DNA of 64,000 bases. Origin: Mannheimia sp. USDA-ARS-USMARC-1261 (lineage in GTDB: Bacteria > Pseudomonadota > Gammaproteobacteria > Enterobacterales > Pasteurellaceae). Shown here piece after piece: positions 48,621 to 58,928 of the stretch (position 1 is its first letter; every line of letters starts with the position of its first letter). A program made the translations under genes and the position numbers. The notes under the pieces are model-generated. The model was not told the DNA's origin and did not search any database. It was given only the letters and a program-made list of their open reading frames with translations. Where the stretch lies: positions 558,001 to 622,000 of the forward strand of contig NZ_CP006942.1 of NCBI RefSeq assembly GCF_000521605.1. Reading direction: 5' to 3'.

Positions 48621-50834
48621 GTGAGATTAATTAGGGTGGCACTGAATGTGCCGTTACATCGTTTTTTTGACTACTTACTGCCTGACGAGCTGAATGCCGG
48701 TAAGGGCAGCAGGGTTGTTGTACCTTTCGGCAGGCAAACTAAAATCGGCATTGTGGTTGATTTTCCGCAAACGAGTGATGTGCCAATTGATAAACTTAAA
48801 CCGATTAAAAACGTATTAGATTTAGATACTCTTTTCGATGATGAAATGTGGCAGCTGCTTACTTGGGCTGCTCGCTATTATCACGCCCCAATAGGCGAAG
48901 TATTAAACAGTGCTTTGCCCGTCAAACTTCGTAATGGCGATTCTACAGAACGCTCCCAACCCGATTATTTTGTGGTAACGGAACAAGGAAGAAAATCCTT
49001 AATTATCGGCGAAAACAAAAAAGCCAAAAAACAGGTTGAGCTTTTAACTGAACTTGCCGAATTTGCAAAATTTTTTGAAAAACCGACCGCTTGCAGCCCT
49101 TCTGCGTGGAAAGGATTATTAGAGAAAGGTTATGTTGAGAAAATTGATGTGCCTTTTATTTCGCAATCGTGGCAACAATCGCTTGGCGAATTGCCGTTAG
49201 TGAATGTGCAAAATCGTCTCACCTTGAATAAACAGCAAACCTTAGTAGTTAGCCGTTTAAATGTGCAAAATGAGTTTGCTGCTTTTTTACTGAATGGGGT
49301 AACGGGTTCGGGCAAAACCGAAGTTTACCTGCAATTTATCGAAACCGTACTAAAACGCAACCGGCAGGTGCTTGTGCTTGTACCGGAAATTGGGCTAACA
49401 CCACAAACGGTACAACGTTTTAAAGCTCGCTTTAATGTGGAAATTGACGTTTTACATTCCAATATGAATGAAACTGAACGTCTGAATGCGTGGCTTCGAG
49501 CTAAAAATGGCGAAAGTGCGATTGTTATCGGTACACGTTCCGCCCTCTTTACTCAATTTAAGAAATTGGGGGCGATTATTTTAGATGAAGAACACGATAG
49601 TTCATTCAAACAACAGGAGGGCTGGCGTTACCACGCACGAGATTTGGCGGTGGTGAGGGCAAAAAATGCAGATATTCCTATTGTGCTAGGCTCAGCCACG
49701 CCAAGCCTTGAAAGCCTACAAAATGTTCAAAATGGCAAATTCATTGAATTAGGGCTCACTGCACGGGCTGGTAATGCACAAATTGCTAATCAACATATTA
49801 TTGATTTAAAAACACAACGCATTACTGCGGGTTTATCTGAACGATTGTTTTCAATGATGAAACATCATTTGGAGCAAGGCAACCAAGTGATGCTGTTTTT
49901 AAATCGTAGAGGCTTTGCCCCTGTGTTACTTTGCCACGAATGCGGTTGGATTTGCGAGTGTGAGGCGTGCAATAAGCCCTTTACTTACCATCAAAAACAG
50001 TGTGTGCTACGCTGTCATCATTGTGCTACTCAGAGGGTAATTCCTCGCCAGTGTGGACATTGTGGCTCAACCAATTTGATTACTACCGGTGTTGGCACTG
50101 AGCAGCTGGAACAAGTGCTTAAGGAGCAATTTCCAACTTACCAAGTTACTCGAATTGACCGAGATTCTACTTCACGGAAAGGTTCACTAGAAAATCACCT
50201 TAACGATATTCGAGAAGGCAAAAGCCAAATTTTGATTGGAACACAAATGTTAGCAAAAGGGCATCATTTCCCTAATGTTACGTTGGTAGCGATTGTAAAT
50301 GTGGATTCAGCCCTTTTCTCGACTGATTTCCGAGCGGAAGAGAAACTTGCTCAACTTTATTTGCAAGTGGCTGGCAGAGCAGGACGTGCCGAGAAAAAGG
50401 GCGAAGTAGTGCTACAAACACACTACCCGGATCACCCATTGTTAAAAACCTTGTTAGAACAAGGCTATAGCGAATTTGCCAAAGAAGCCTTAAAAATACG
50501 AAAGATAATGGCATTGCCGCCGTTTTCCTCCCAAGTGCTATTTAAAGCGACAGGGAAGAATAATGAGCAAACATTAAAAGTGCTTGAACAACTTGCGGAT
50601 TATTTTAAGCAAAAAATCCGACAACAACATTGGCAAGGTTTTCAGTTGATTCCACCATTTTCTGCTCCAATGGCAAAAAAAGCAGGTTTTTACCGCTGGT
50701 TGTTGTTAATACAACACCCAACCAGAAATGCTTTGCAACAGTTACTCAATTGGTTTGATCAAGAAAAAGAAAGTTTAGATATTCCAACAAATATTAGGCT
50801 GAGTTTGGATATTGATCCACAAGAAATTGGGTAA
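48621..50834 (+). CDS. priA: Primosomal protein N' (PriA helicase)
   Basis: PriA recognises stalled forks and reloads the replisome. The 737-residue protein starts at a GTG (48621). It has the N-terminal 3'-end DNA-binding domain (VALNVPLHRFFDYLLP), helicase motif I (GVTGSGKTE, about residue 230), DEEHDSSFKQ (motif II), and a zinc region with eight cysteines (about residues 430-475, CHECGWICECEACNKP). It ends in the usual C-terminal domain. No RBS stands out, which is common for priA. Confidence 0.96.
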   Translation: MRLIRVALNVPLHRFFDYLLPDELNAGKGSRVVVPFGRQTKIGIVVDFPQTSDVPIDKLKPIKNVLDLDTLFDDEMWQLLTWAARYYHAPIGEVLNSALPVKLRNGDSTERSQPDYFVVTEQGRKSLIIGENKKAKKQVELLTELAEFAKFFEKPTACSPSAWKGLLEKGYVEKIDVPFISQSWQQSLGELPLVNVQNRLTLNKQQTLVVSRLNVQNEFAAFLLNGVTGSGKTEVYLQFIETVLKRNRQVLVLVPEIGLTPQTVQRFKARFNVEIDVLHSNMNETERLNAWLRAKNGESAIVIGTRSALFTQFKKLGAIILDEEHDSSFKQQEGWRYHARDLAVVRAKNADIPIVLGSATPSLESLQNVQNGKFIELGLTARAGNAQIANQHIIDLKTQRITAGLSERLFSMMKHHLEQGNQVMLFLNRRGFAPVLLCHECGWICECEACNKPFTYHQKQCVLRCHHCATQRVIPRQCGHCGSTNLITTGVGTEQLEQVLKEQFPTYQVTRIDRDSTSRKGSLENHLNDIREGKSQILIGTQMLAKGHHFPNVTLVAIVNVDSALFSTDFRAEEKLAQLYLQVAGRAGRAEKKGEVVLQTHYPDHPLLKTLLEQGYSEFAKEALKIRKIMALPPFSSQVLFKATGKNNEQTLKVLEQLADYFKQKIRQQHWQGFQLIPPFSAPMAKKAGFYRWLLLIQHPTRNALQQLLNWFDQEKESLDIPTNIRLSLDIDPQEIG

Positions 50835-50879
50835 AAAGAAGAGAACAAGCGGTTGATTTTGTGTGATTTTTTGCAAATG

Positions 50880-50906
50880 AATAAGGCAGGTTTAACCTGC
50901 CTTATT
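50880..50906. terminator. Terminator between priA and elyC
   Basis: The inverted repeat AATAAGGCAGGTT/AACCTGCCTTATT is perfect over 13 bp around a single T (in practice a stem of 11 with a 5-base loop). It lies between convergent genes. A USS, ACAAGCGGTT, precedes it near 50845. Confidence 0.75.
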
Positions 50907-50912
50907 TGTTAT

Positions 50913-51656
50913 CTACTTTTCCTTCCAATACCCAATCCACTCTTTTAGTGCCAGCATATTACTGTTCATTGCTCCGGCTTGTGGAACAAAGTGCATAAAG
51001 TTGAGCTTGTAGTGATCAGGGGTATCTCCTGAGCCAACACTTGCAGTAAGCACTTCAAAACCTTGTTGGGTAAAGAGCATTTCCGCTCGTTTCATATGCC
51101 ATTGGTTGGTTACTAAAATAATTTTATTGATGTTCTCTTTTTCTAAAATTTCACGGCTAAAAATTGCATTTTCTTTGGTAGTCTTGGCTTTGTTTTCTAA
51201 CCACTTAGTTTCAATGTTAAAGAATGTTTTAAATTCATCCGCCATTACTTTTGCTTCAGATGTGCCATTTGGGCTACTGCCTGTGGCTAAAATCGGTAAG
51301 CCTGTTTCTTTATGTAAATAAGCAGCATAACGCATTCTTTCCAGTGGAATGCCTGTAATCGCTAATTTTCCGAATAATTCTTGGCTGTCTCGTAATCCAC
51401 CGCCTAATACCACGATCGCTTGGGCGTTTTTGTATTTTTCGATAGTCATTTCTCCACTATCTACTAAGGAATCACCCAGCTTTTGTGAGGTGTAAGGAAT
51501 ACTGAAAATATATAAAATTGCAATGCCAAGCAGGGCAAAAAAGTAAGCTGAATATTTATAGCCTACTGAAAATAGAATTAATGCTAACAACCATAACAGG
51601 ATAATGTTAAATGGCGGTAGGATCATTGCCGTAATGAATTTAATCAGTTCAAACAT
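50913..51656 (-). CDS. ElyC/YdcF-family (DUF218) membrane protein
   Basis: The 247-residue protein has two N-terminal membrane helices and a DUF218 domain with VVLGGGLRDSQELFGKL, MRYAAYLHKETGLPILATGSSPNGTSEAKVM and NQWHMKRAEMLF. E. coli ElyC supports undecaprenyl-phosphate-dependent envelope synthesis. That link would fit its place beside a surface-glycan operon, but it is divergent from neuD and not part of that operon. Confidence 0.8.
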   Translation of the reverse strand: MFELIKFITAMILPPFNIILLWLLALILFSVGYKYSAYFFALLGIAILYIFSIPYTSQKLGDSLVDSGEMTIEKYKNAQAIVVLGGGLRDSQELFGKLAITGIPLERMRYAAYLHKETGLPILATGSSPNGTSEAKVMADEFKTFFNIETKWLENKAKTTKENAIFSREILEKENINKIILVTNQWHMKRAEMLFTQQGFEVLTASVGSGDTPDHYKLNFMHFVPQAGAMNSNMLALKEWIGYWKEK

Positions 51657-51798
51657 AAAATTGATTTATCGTAAAGATGAGTAAATAAGTGTTTATTTTC
51701 CTAGATTATCAACGAATTGTCTATTTTTCCTTATGGAAAAGTATTAGAATGCTCCATTTGGAGAAATCTTCTGATGCATAAGGCAGAGGGGAAGTAAT

Positions 51799-52443
51799 AT
51801 GCAACAACGATCTACGAAAGAAAAATTGATTCTAATCGGTGCAGGTGGTTATGCAAAATCTGTATTGGATTCACTCGATTTTGAGAAATATGAATTCTGT
51901 GGCTTTATTGATAATTTTAAACCTGAAGGAAGTAGTCATTTAGGTTATCCAGTTCTAGCCTCAGCAGTACAAGATTTTGCAGAGTGTGAAAATTATAGTT
52001 ATTTCATTAGTATTGGCGATAACACACATCGTTTAGAGAAATTTTTTAAATTGCAGCAACTAGGGTGCAAAATTATTAATGTAGTTGATAAAACTGCTCT
52101 AGTGTCTAAACATTCCACACTCGGCATTGGTGTATTTGTTGGCAAAATGGCGATTGTAAATAGTGGTGTTACAGTAGGCGATAATGTGATTATTAACACG
52201 AAATCATTGATTGAACACGGTTGTTTTATCGGCAATCACTGTAATATTTCTACAAACACGACACTAAATGGCGATGTGATTGTCGAAGATTATGCGTTTG
52301 TGGGAAGTTCGTCTGTTATCAATGGTCAATTAAGAATTGGTGAAAGTGCACTGGTTGGTTCCGGTGCTGTGGTAATTAGAAATGTAGAGCCTCGTACTGT
52401 TGTAGCAGGCGTTCCGGCAAGATATATTAAGGATATAAAATAA
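51799..52443 (+). CDS. neuD: Sialic acid O-acyltransferase-type NeuD
   Basis: NeuD proteins accompany sialic acid synthesis genes and have PglD-like acetyltransferase folds. The 214-residue protein starts with a Rossmann-like half (LILIGAGGYAKSVLDSLD) and continues into a left-handed beta-helix of hexapeptide repeats (about residues 95-205). RBS GGGGAAG precedes the ATG. It is the first gene of the neu/glycan operon and overlaps neuB by one base. It may stabilise NeuB or acetylate sialic acid; the exact activity cannot be read from sequence. Confidence 0.9.
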   Translation: MQQRSTKEKLILIGAGGYAKSVLDSLDFEKYEFCGFIDNFKPEGSSHLGYPVLASAVQDFAECENYSYFISIGDNTHRLEKFFKLQQLGCKIINVVDKTALVSKHSTLGIGVFVGKMAIVNSGVTVGDNVIINTKSLIEHGCFIGNHCNISTNTTLNGDVIVEDYAFVGSSSVINGQLRIGESALVGSGAVVIRNVEPRTVVAGVPARYIKDIK

Positions 52444-53480
52444 TGGCAAATGTATTTATTGTGGCAGAAATTGGTTGTAACCATAATGGCGACCCTGCTT
52501 TAGCGAAAAAAATGGTGGATGTAGCAAAAGAATGCGGTGTTGATGCGGTTAAATTCCAAACCTTCAAAGCAGATAAGCTGATTTCTAAATATGCTCCTAA
52601 AGCTGAATATCAAAAAGTAACCACAGGTACGGCAGATTCTCAGCTGGATATGACCCGCAAATTAGAGTTGCCTTATGATGAATTTGAAAAATTAGAGGCG
52701 TACGCTCGTTCACTTGGTTTAGAGGTGTTCTCAACTCCGTTTGATTTTGAATCGATTGATTTCTTAGCAAGTCAGCAACAAAAAGTATGGAAAATTCCAT
52801 CAGGTGAACTAACCAATTTACCTTATTTAGAAAAAATTGCACGACTTCCGATTGAAGGCAAAACCATTGTGATTTCAACGGGAATGGCGACGATTGAAGA
52901 AACCAAAGCCTCATTAAAAGTGTTAGAAGATAATGGTATGGCGAAAAAAGATATTACGATTTTACATTGTAATACTGAATATCCGACACCTTATGAAGAT
53001 GTAAATTTAAATGCTTTCCACCAGCTTAAACAAGAATTTGGCGAATATAGCTTAGGCTTTTCCGACCACTCAGCTGGTTATTTCGCAGGCTTGGCGGCAG
53101 TGCCTTATGGCATTACTTTTATTGAAAAACACTTCACGTTAGATAAAAATTTTGAAGGTCCGGACCATAAAGCCTCCGTTACTCCGAATGAATTAAAATT
53201 ACTTTGTGAGGGCATTCGTGCAGTAGAGAAATCACTCGGCTCTTCTGAAAAGCTAGTTACAAACTCTGAAGCCAAAAATAAAATTGTGGCAAGAAAATCC
53301 ATTATTGCAGCTCGCCCAATTAAGAAAGGTGAAATTTTTACTACTGAAAATATTACAACCAAACGACCGGGCAATGGCATTAGCCCAATGTTCTGGTATG
53401 ATGTGTTAGGAAAAGAAGCCCAACAAGATTTTGAAGAAGATCAACTTATTCAAGATTCTCGTTTTGCAAATCAGATGTAA
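52443..53480 (+). CDS. neuB: N-acetylneuraminate synthase
   Basis: NeuB condenses ManNAc with phosphoenolpyruvate to make sialic acid (Neu5Ac). The 345-residue protein has the N-terminal TIM-barrel motifs FIVAEIGCNHNGD and DAVKFQTFKADKL, FSDHSAGY, and a C-terminal antifreeze-like SAF domain (ARKSIIAARPIKKGEIFT...KRPGNGISP). Complete and normal length. Its ATG overlaps the neuD stop. The 59-base gap to neuA contains a USS. Confidence 0.95.
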   Translation: MANVFIVAEIGCNHNGDPALAKKMVDVAKECGVDAVKFQTFKADKLISKYAPKAEYQKVTTGTADSQLDMTRKLELPYDEFEKLEAYARSLGLEVFSTPFDFESIDFLASQQQKVWKIPSGELTNLPYLEKIARLPIEGKTIVISTGMATIEETKASLKVLEDNGMAKKDITILHCNTEYPTPYEDVNLNAFHQLKQEFGEYSLGFSDHSAGYFAGLAAVPYGITFIEKHFTLDKNFEGPDHKASVTPNELKLLCEGIRAVEKSLGSSEKLVTNSEAKNKIVARKSIIAARPIKKGEIFTTENITTKRPGNGISPMFWYDVLGKEAQQDFEEDQLIQDSRFANQM

Positions 53481-53539
53481 TGTCATATAGTGATGGGGCG
53501 AAAGTTCCATCATTTTTTAGATAACAAGCGGTCAGATTT

Positions 53540-54799
53540 ATGAAAAAAATTGCAATTATTACAGCTCGTGCGGGTTCAAAAGGCTTACCAAATAAAAATG
53601 TACTCTTGGCAGACGGTAAACCTCTAATGGCGTATTCTATTGAGGCAGCGATTGAGTCTAAGCAGTTTGACAAAATTATTGTCAGCACCGATTCACAAGA
53701 ATATATTGATTTGCTCTCCCATTATCCGATTGAATTTATCAAACGTGCTGAGCATTTAGCCAGTGATAAAGCCAGTTCCTTTGTAGTAATTGAAGATGTG
53801 CTAAATCAATATAAACACATTGATTTTGACTATTTTGTGTTACTTCAGCCAACATCTCCGTTAAGAACCGCACAGCATATTCAAGAGTGTTGCGAGAAGT
53901 TTGAGTGTAACTTTGATAAGTTTGATTTCATCGTGTCGGTATCTGACGCTCATAAGCCAACCACACTTACTCGTGTGATTGAAGAAGATGAAAGTTTAAA
54001 ACATTTCCAGCTAGATTATTCTAACTATGCCCGTCAGCTCTATCGCCCTGAGTATTCACCTAATGGTGCAATTTTTTCAGCAAAACCGACCGCTTACCTA
54101 GAACAGAAGCACTTTTATGGGGAGAAATGTCTTGCCTATTTTATGGACAAAGACGTTTCTATTGATATTGATGACCGCCAAGATTTTGAATACTTTTACT
54201 TTATTTTACAACAACGAAACAAAGAAAAAATACTGCTTGAAACCATCAAACGTTCGATTTTAATGAAAAAAGAGAACTTTAAAGAAGTAAAAGATATTGC
54301 GTTGATCGGGCATTCGATTATCGAATATTGGGATATTAAAACTTTAAATGGCAAAGCAGTGAATAACTTAGGCATCGCAGGCATTTCTACCAAAGAATAT
54401 AGTGAGCTGATTCTAGACAAAGGCTTAATTTCAGCCTTACCAAAAGAAGTTGTATTGATGTTTGGTACAAACGACCTTGTACGTAGTGGCTGGAGCGATG
54501 AAAAAATTCTTGCGGACATCAACCATTTAATTGCTCAATTGAAAGCGATTTGTGAAGATATTCATATTTCATTCCTAGAAATTACGCCAACTGCATTCCG
54601 AGTGGATCGCAATAACAATGATATTCGCTTGTTAAATCAATATTTGAAAGATAATTTATCAGTAAAATGGATTGCGTTGGATAAAGCCTTTAGTGATAAA
54701 TATGGTAAATTAGATTTAAATTATAGTAATGACGGCTTACATTTAAATGCAAAAGGTTACGAAAAATTAACCGCTATTTTGGAAGAAGAATTAAAGTAA
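53540..54799 (+). CDS. neuA: CMP-N-acetylneuraminate synthetase with C-terminal SGNH domain
   Basis: NeuA activates sialic acid with CTP. Residues about 1-225 are the cytidylyltransferase (IITARAGSKGLPNKN and DYFVLLQPTSPLR). Residues about 250-419 form an SGNH/GDSL hydrolase-like domain with ALIGHSIIEYW, MFGTNDL and DGLHLN, containing the Ser, Gly-Asn and Asp/His motifs. The 419-residue two-domain form is like E. coli K1 NeuA, whose second domain removes O-acetyl groups. A USS, ACAAGCGGTC, 16 bases before the ATG replaces any clear Shine-Dalgarno, an oddity within the operon. neuC starts directly after the stop. Confidence 0.95.
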   Translation: MKKIAIITARAGSKGLPNKNVLLADGKPLMAYSIEAAIESKQFDKIIVSTDSQEYIDLLSHYPIEFIKRAEHLASDKASSFVVIEDVLNQYKHIDFDYFVLLQPTSPLRTAQHIQECCEKFECNFDKFDFIVSVSDAHKPTTLTRVIEEDESLKHFQLDYSNYARQLYRPEYSPNGAIFSAKPTAYLEQKHFYGEKCLAYFMDKDVSIDIDDRQDFEYFYFILQQRNKEKILLETIKRSILMKKENFKEVKDIALIGHSIIEYWDIKTLNGKAVNNLGIAGISTKEYSELILDKGLISALPKEVVLMFGTNDLVRSGWSDEKILADINHLIAQLKAICEDIHISFLEITPTAFRVDRNNNDIRLLNQYLKDNLSVKWIALDKAFSDKYGKLDLNYSNDGLHLNAKGYEKLTAILEEELK

Positions 54800-55960
54800 A
54801 TGAAAAATATCGCATATATTACAGGATCGCGTGCTGAATATGGCATTGTTAAGCGTTTATTAAAGAAATTAGAACAAGATCCGGAGATTAATTTCTCACT
54901 TGTTGTAACCGCTATGCATCTTGATCCGCAATATGGCAACACAGTAACTGTGATTGAGCAAGATGGCTTTGACATTACCGCTCGTATACCACTTCCCTTA
55001 AATAGTGAAAATAACCAAACCATTATTCATTCTATGGCGGAATGTTTAGACCGATTTGGTCAGCATTTCCAGCAACATAAATATGATGCAGTTATTGTAT
55101 TGGGTGATCGTTATGAAATGTTAGCAGTAGCAACGGCGGCTGCAATGCACAATCTTCCGCTCATTCATTTACACGGTGGTGAGCAAACCTTAGGTAATTA
55201 TGATGAATTTATTCGCCATTGCATTACTAAAATGTCTAAACTACATTTAACTTCAACGGAAGAATATAGACAGCGTGTTATCCAAATGGGAGAATTGCCT
55301 GAAAATGTGGTCAATACAGGCTCGCTTGGGGCAGAAAATAGTTTAGATTTAGTATTACCAACCAAAGCGGAATTGGTAGAGCAATTAGGTGTTCCAAATA
55401 CACCGTATTTCTTAGTGGTTTTCCACCCTGAAACATTAACAGATGTGTCGGTATTAGATCAAATTGATGCGTTGTTAAATGCTTTTGAGCAATTTAAAGA
55501 TAAATACCAATTTGTGTTTATCGGCTCAAATTCGGATACTAATTCCGAGCAAATTTATGCTCGTTTTAAAACCTATACTGATGAAAATCAGTTTAAGTTT
55601 TTCACTTCCGTAAAGCCGGAAGAATATTTGGCATTGATTAAATATTCTCAAGGTTTAATTGGTAACAGTTCATCAGGCTTAATTGAAGCACCAAGCTGTG
55701 GGGTTGGAACGATTAATATCGGCAATCGCCAGCAAGGAAGAGTGCGTGGAGAAACGGTCATTGATGTAGAAAGCAATGAAAAATCCATTATTGAAGGCAT
55801 TAATAAATTGATTTCTACTGAGTTTCAAGACAGACTGCCTGAAATGAAAAATCCATATTTTCAAGACAACGCGATGGAAAAGGCTTACAATGCAATCAAA
55901 AAATTCTTAGCCGATAGCAAAAACAGTCAGCCGAAAGGATTTTATGATGTGAGCTTTTAA
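54800..55960 (+). CDS. neuC: UDP-N-acetylglucosamine 2-epimerase (hydrolysing)
   Basis: NeuC makes ManNAc and UDP from UDP-GlcNAc, the first step of de novo sialic acid synthesis. The 386-residue protein has SRAEYGIVKRLLKKL, VLGDRYEML, HLHGGEQTLGNYDE and SSGLIEAPSCGVGTINIG, typical of NeuC. Its presence shows that the organism need not scavenge sialic acid. It follows neuA without a gap. The next gene is 33 bases away, with a USS that overlaps the neuC stop codon (55960-55968). Confidence 0.95.
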   Translation: MKNIAYITGSRAEYGIVKRLLKKLEQDPEINFSLVVTAMHLDPQYGNTVTVIEQDGFDITARIPLPLNSENNQTIIHSMAECLDRFGQHFQQHKYDAVIVLGDRYEMLAVATAAAMHNLPLIHLHGGEQTLGNYDEFIRHCITKMSKLHLTSTEEYRQRVIQMGELPENVVNTGSLGAENSLDLVLPTKAELVEQLGVPNTPYFLVVFHPETLTDVSVLDQIDALLNAFEQFKDKYQFVFIGSNSDTNSEQIYARFKTYTDENQFKFFTSVKPEEYLALIKYSQGLIGNSSSGLIEAPSCGVGTINIGNRQQGRVRGETVIDVESNEKSIIEGINKLISTEFQDRLPEMKNPYFQDNAMEKAYNAIKKFLADSKNSQPKGFYDVSF

Positions 55961-55993
55961 CAAGCGGTCGAAAATGGACAAAATTTTGCAATT

Positions 55994-57199
55994 ATGAAAG
56001 CAATTAAAGACAGCGTTATTTACTTAATCGGGGAATTGGCTTCTAAGTCAATTCCTTTCTTGCTCTTACCTTACTTCTCTCGAAAATTGGGGGTAGAAGG
56101 CTACGGTGAGCTTTCCTATTACCAAACTTTCTCTGCCTTGTTTGTCATTTTTATCGGGCTTAGCCAAGATGGTGCGGTAGCTCGTTATTTTTATTTTTAC
56201 GGTAAACGTTCGCTCAATTTAGTGCTGACGACAGGCTATTTATATACTCTTTTGGCAAGCTCGCTTATTCTATTGGGTTGTTGGTATTTCAAATCAGAAA
56301 TCATTGCTTATGTGGCGATTGGGGCAATGTTCCAATCCTTTTTGAATGTGCAATTAAGTGTTAGGCAATGCCAAAAACAGGCGGTTTCTTACACGGTTAT
56401 TCAGCTAATGTCAGCTATCTTTTCGGCAGTTATTACCGTTGCAATGATGGAATATTTTGAAACGGATTTAGTTGAAAAACGGATTTTGGCAATTTTAATT
56501 AGTAATGCGTTAGTCTTTTTCATCGCTTATCTGCTTTATGCGAAAAAAAGCAAAATGAAAAAATTTAGTATTGCTCATTATAAAACCGCATTCTTTTATT
56601 TGATGGGCTTTGGTTTACCGTTGATTTTGCACCATTCCAGTATTTTCTTAAAAGGGCAGTTAGACCGTATTTTTATTTTCCATAAATTTAGTGAAGCTGA
56701 TTTAGGCTTGTATGCAATGGGGGCACAAATTGCATTTATTTTAGCCATTGTTATTCAAGCCTTAAATAAAGCGACACTTCCTTATTTTTATGAAGCACTA
56801 AAACAGAAAAAAATTAATGTGAGCCATATCCACAAATGGGCGTTTTATGCCTTATTTACAGTACCAATTCCGGCACTCGTGATGTGGTTTATTCCTGAAG
56901 AAGTAGTGGTTTGGATTTTAGGTAACCAATTTGTAGGCACAAAATATTATATAATCCTATTTTTAATTGCGACAATGCTCGTTGTGCCTTATTTAATTTT
57001 AGTGAATTATTTGTTTTTTTATGGCAAAAATAAACTGATTTCGCTTTGTTCTATTTTATCTACCATTTTCTATTTGGTGGCATTATTCGCTTTAACTTTT
57101 ACTCAAATAGAATATATTCCTTTTGCCGCTATTATTGGAGCAATTGTAATTATTCCAATTCTTTATGTAATGACGGCAAGAGTAGGAAAAACCGTATGA
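55994..57199 (+). CDS. wzx: Wzx-type polysaccharide flippase
   Basis: This 401-residue protein has 11-12 hydrophobic helices and the MATE/MOP pattern of O-unit flippases ([33 protein letters not shown] near the N-terminus). Such proteins turn lipid-linked oligosaccharides to the periplasm. It resembles the lsgA-type flippase of Haemophilus. Its last four bases (ATGA) overlap the start of the sialyltransferase gene. The glycan type carried is an inference from the neighbours. Confidence 0.88.
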   Translation: MKAIKDSVIYLIGELASKSIPFLLLPYFSRKLGVEGYGELSYYQTFSALFVIFIGLSQDGAVARYFYFYGKRSLNLVLTTGYLYTLLASSLILLGCWYFKSEIIAYVAIGAMFQSFLNVQLSVRQCQKQAVSYTVIQLMSAIFSAVITVAMMEYFETDLVEKRILAILISNALVFFIAYLLYAKKSKMKKFSIAHYKTAFFYLMGFGLPLILHHSSIFLKGQLDRIFIFHKFSEADLGLYAMGAQIAFILAIVIQALNKATLPYFYEALKQKKINVSHIHKWAFYALFTVPIPALVMWFIPEEVVVWILGNQFVGTKYYIILFLIATMLVVPYLILVNYLFFYGKNKLISLCSILSTIFYLVALFALTFTQIEYIPFAAIIGAIVIIPILYVMTARVGKTV

Positions 57200-58134
57200 A
57201 TTTAATTATTTGTTGCACTCCTTTGCAAGTGCTGATTGCAGAGAAAATTATTGAAATGCACCCAAATGATGAATTTTTTGGGGTAATGCTCTCTACTGTC
57301 AAAAATGCGAAATTTGATTTCTACCAAGCTCGTTTAGGGAAAAAATGCCAGCAATTTTTTGCAATGCAGCAACATAGTGAACGAATTCAATTACTTAAAG
57401 AAATTCTCTATTTAAAATCAACCTTTGGTGGTAAACAATTTAATAAAGTATTTCTCGCAAATATTAATGAATTAGAAATTCAGTTTCTACTCAGTGCAAT
57501 TAAATTTAATGAACTGAATACCTTTGATGATGGTGCAGCAAATGTTGTTCCAAGTAGTATTTTCTATAAAGAAGAAAATATAGGGCTAAACCGTAAATTA
57601 ATTAATATGTTTTTAGGCAATAAATATAGTTTGGAAAAACTGAAAAATTTATCTAAAACGCATTATACAATTTATCAAGGTTTCCCAAATATTATTAAAA
57701 ATACGGTTTATGTAGATCTTATTAATAAGAATGAATTATCTGGATCAGAATTAGAAACTTCTAAGGTTTTTAATATTCTACTCGGTCAGCCAATTTTTGA
57801 ACGAGAAGATGAGAAAAATATTGCGTTAGCAGAGAAGGTAATTAAAGCATTTGATGTTGATCTCTACTTACCACACCCAAGAGAAAAATATAAACTCAGT
57901 AATGTGGAATATATTGATACCAATTTGATTTTAGAAGATTATATCTTTCAAGAGTTTAGCCATAAAAAATGCCGAGTTTATACCTACTTTAGCAGTGCCG
58001 TAATTAATATTTTGAATAAAAGTCCAAATATTGAAGTTGTTGCTTTAAGGGTAGAGGTAGATAATCCAGCCTATATTGAAACTTATGAGCTTTTTGAAAA
58101 ATTAGGCATTAAAATAATTGATATTCGAGAATAA
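57196..58134 (+). CDS. GT52-family sialyltransferase
   Basis: A 312-residue protein starting [18 protein letters not shown], the GT52 start motif, with the family's [12 protein letters not shown] segment (about residue 115) and the C-terminal [16 protein letters not shown]52 enzymes include Lst/LsgB, which transfer sialic acid from CMP-Neu5Ac to terminal galactose of lipooligosaccharide. The ATG overlaps the flippase stop. Its place directly behind neuBAC supports use of the CMP-Neu5Ac made there. The linkage (alpha-2,3 or other) cannot be decided. Confidence 0.85.
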   Translation: MNLIICCTPLQVLIAEKIIEMHPNDEFFGVMLSTVKNAKFDFYQARLGKKCQQFFAMQQHSERIQLLKEILYLKSTFGGKQFNKVFLANINELEIQFLLSAIKFNELNTFDDGAANVVPSSIFYKEENIGLNRKLINMFLGNKYSLEKLKNLSKTHYTIYQGFPNIIKNTVYVDLINKNELSGSELETSKVFNILLGQPIFEREDEKNIALAEKVIKAFDVDLYLPHPREKYKLSNVEYIDTNLILEDYIFQEFSHKKCRVYTYFSSAVINILNKSPNIEVVALRVEVDNPAYIETYELFEKLGIKIIDIRE

Positions 58135-58135
58135 A

Positions 58136-58918
58136 ATGAAAAAATATTTAATTTCATTAGAAAAAGATGTGAAAAGACGCGAGCTTTTCTTTTCTCAACC
58201 CAATACGCTTGATTTTGAAATTTTTAATGCCATTAATACAATGAGTAGAGATTGGGATGCTTTGAATACGCATTTTGATTTAGCTAAATTCGAGCAACAT
58301 TATGGGCGAAAAACCACAAAAGGCGAAGTTGGCTGTACGTTAAGCCATTTGGCGGTTTATCAAAAAATAGCAGAAGATACTACTATTGAAAATAATGATT
58401 ACTGCCTTGTCTGTGAAGATGATGTGTTATTTACTCAAGATTTCCAAAAACATATTGAGGCTTTATTAGTACAAAATTTGACAGCAGATATTATTCTAGT
58501 CGGACAATCCAAAATCCCAACTTTTGATGATGTGGAATTAGAAATTAATTATCCAACTACTTTTGGTTTTTTACAAAAACAGATTGGCGATAGCCAATAT
58601 AAATATGCTTATTCTTATCGTAATTATTTTGCCGGTACAGTTGCATATTTAATTAAAAAATCGACCGCTTGCAAGTTTTTAGCACAATGCTCAACAACTC
58701 GCCCTTACTGGCTTGCTGATGATTTTATTTTATTTGGTAATGAATTCAAATTAGATGTGTTAATTGTTCGCCCATTAATGGCGATTGAAAACCCTGTATT
58801 AATCAGTAATTTAGAAGATTTACGTGGTTCACTTAATAATAATTTATTCAAAAAGCTGGTTAAATATCCACTTAAAAAAATATTAGCGATCAAACGTAAT
58901 CTTTCTTCAAATTTGTAA
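58136..58918 (+). CDS. GT25-family glycosyltransferase
   Basis: The 260-residue protein has the GT25 opening [18 protein letters not shown], the conserved [17 protein letters not shown] and the acid motif CEDDVLF (about residue 92) that binds the metal-sugar nucleotide. GT25 enzymes of Pasteurellaceae add galactose or glucose to LOS outer core (Lex2B/LpsA/LsgD type). The start at 58136 is one base after the preceding stop; 18 upstream in-frame bases lie inside the sialyltransferase gene. Confidence 0.85.
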   Translation: MKKYLISLEKDVKRRELFFSQPNTLDFEIFNAINTMSRDWDALNTHFDLAKFEQHYGRKTTKGEVGCTLSHLAVYQKIAEDTTIENNDYCLVCEDDVLFTQDFQKHIEALLVQNLTADIILVGQSKIPTFDDVELEINYPTTFGFLQKQIGDSQYKYAYSYRNYFAGTVAYLIKKSTACKFLAQCSTTRPYWLADDFILFGNEFKLDVLIVRPLMAIENPVLISNLEDLRGSLNNNLFKKLVKYPLKKILAIKRNLSSNL

Positions 58919-58928
58919 TAGGTTTGTA

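Noticed and set aside
51662-51798. Possible simple-sequence phase-variation tract controlling the neu operon
   Set aside because: No tetranucleotide or long homopolymer repeat is present in this region or at the starts of the operon genes.
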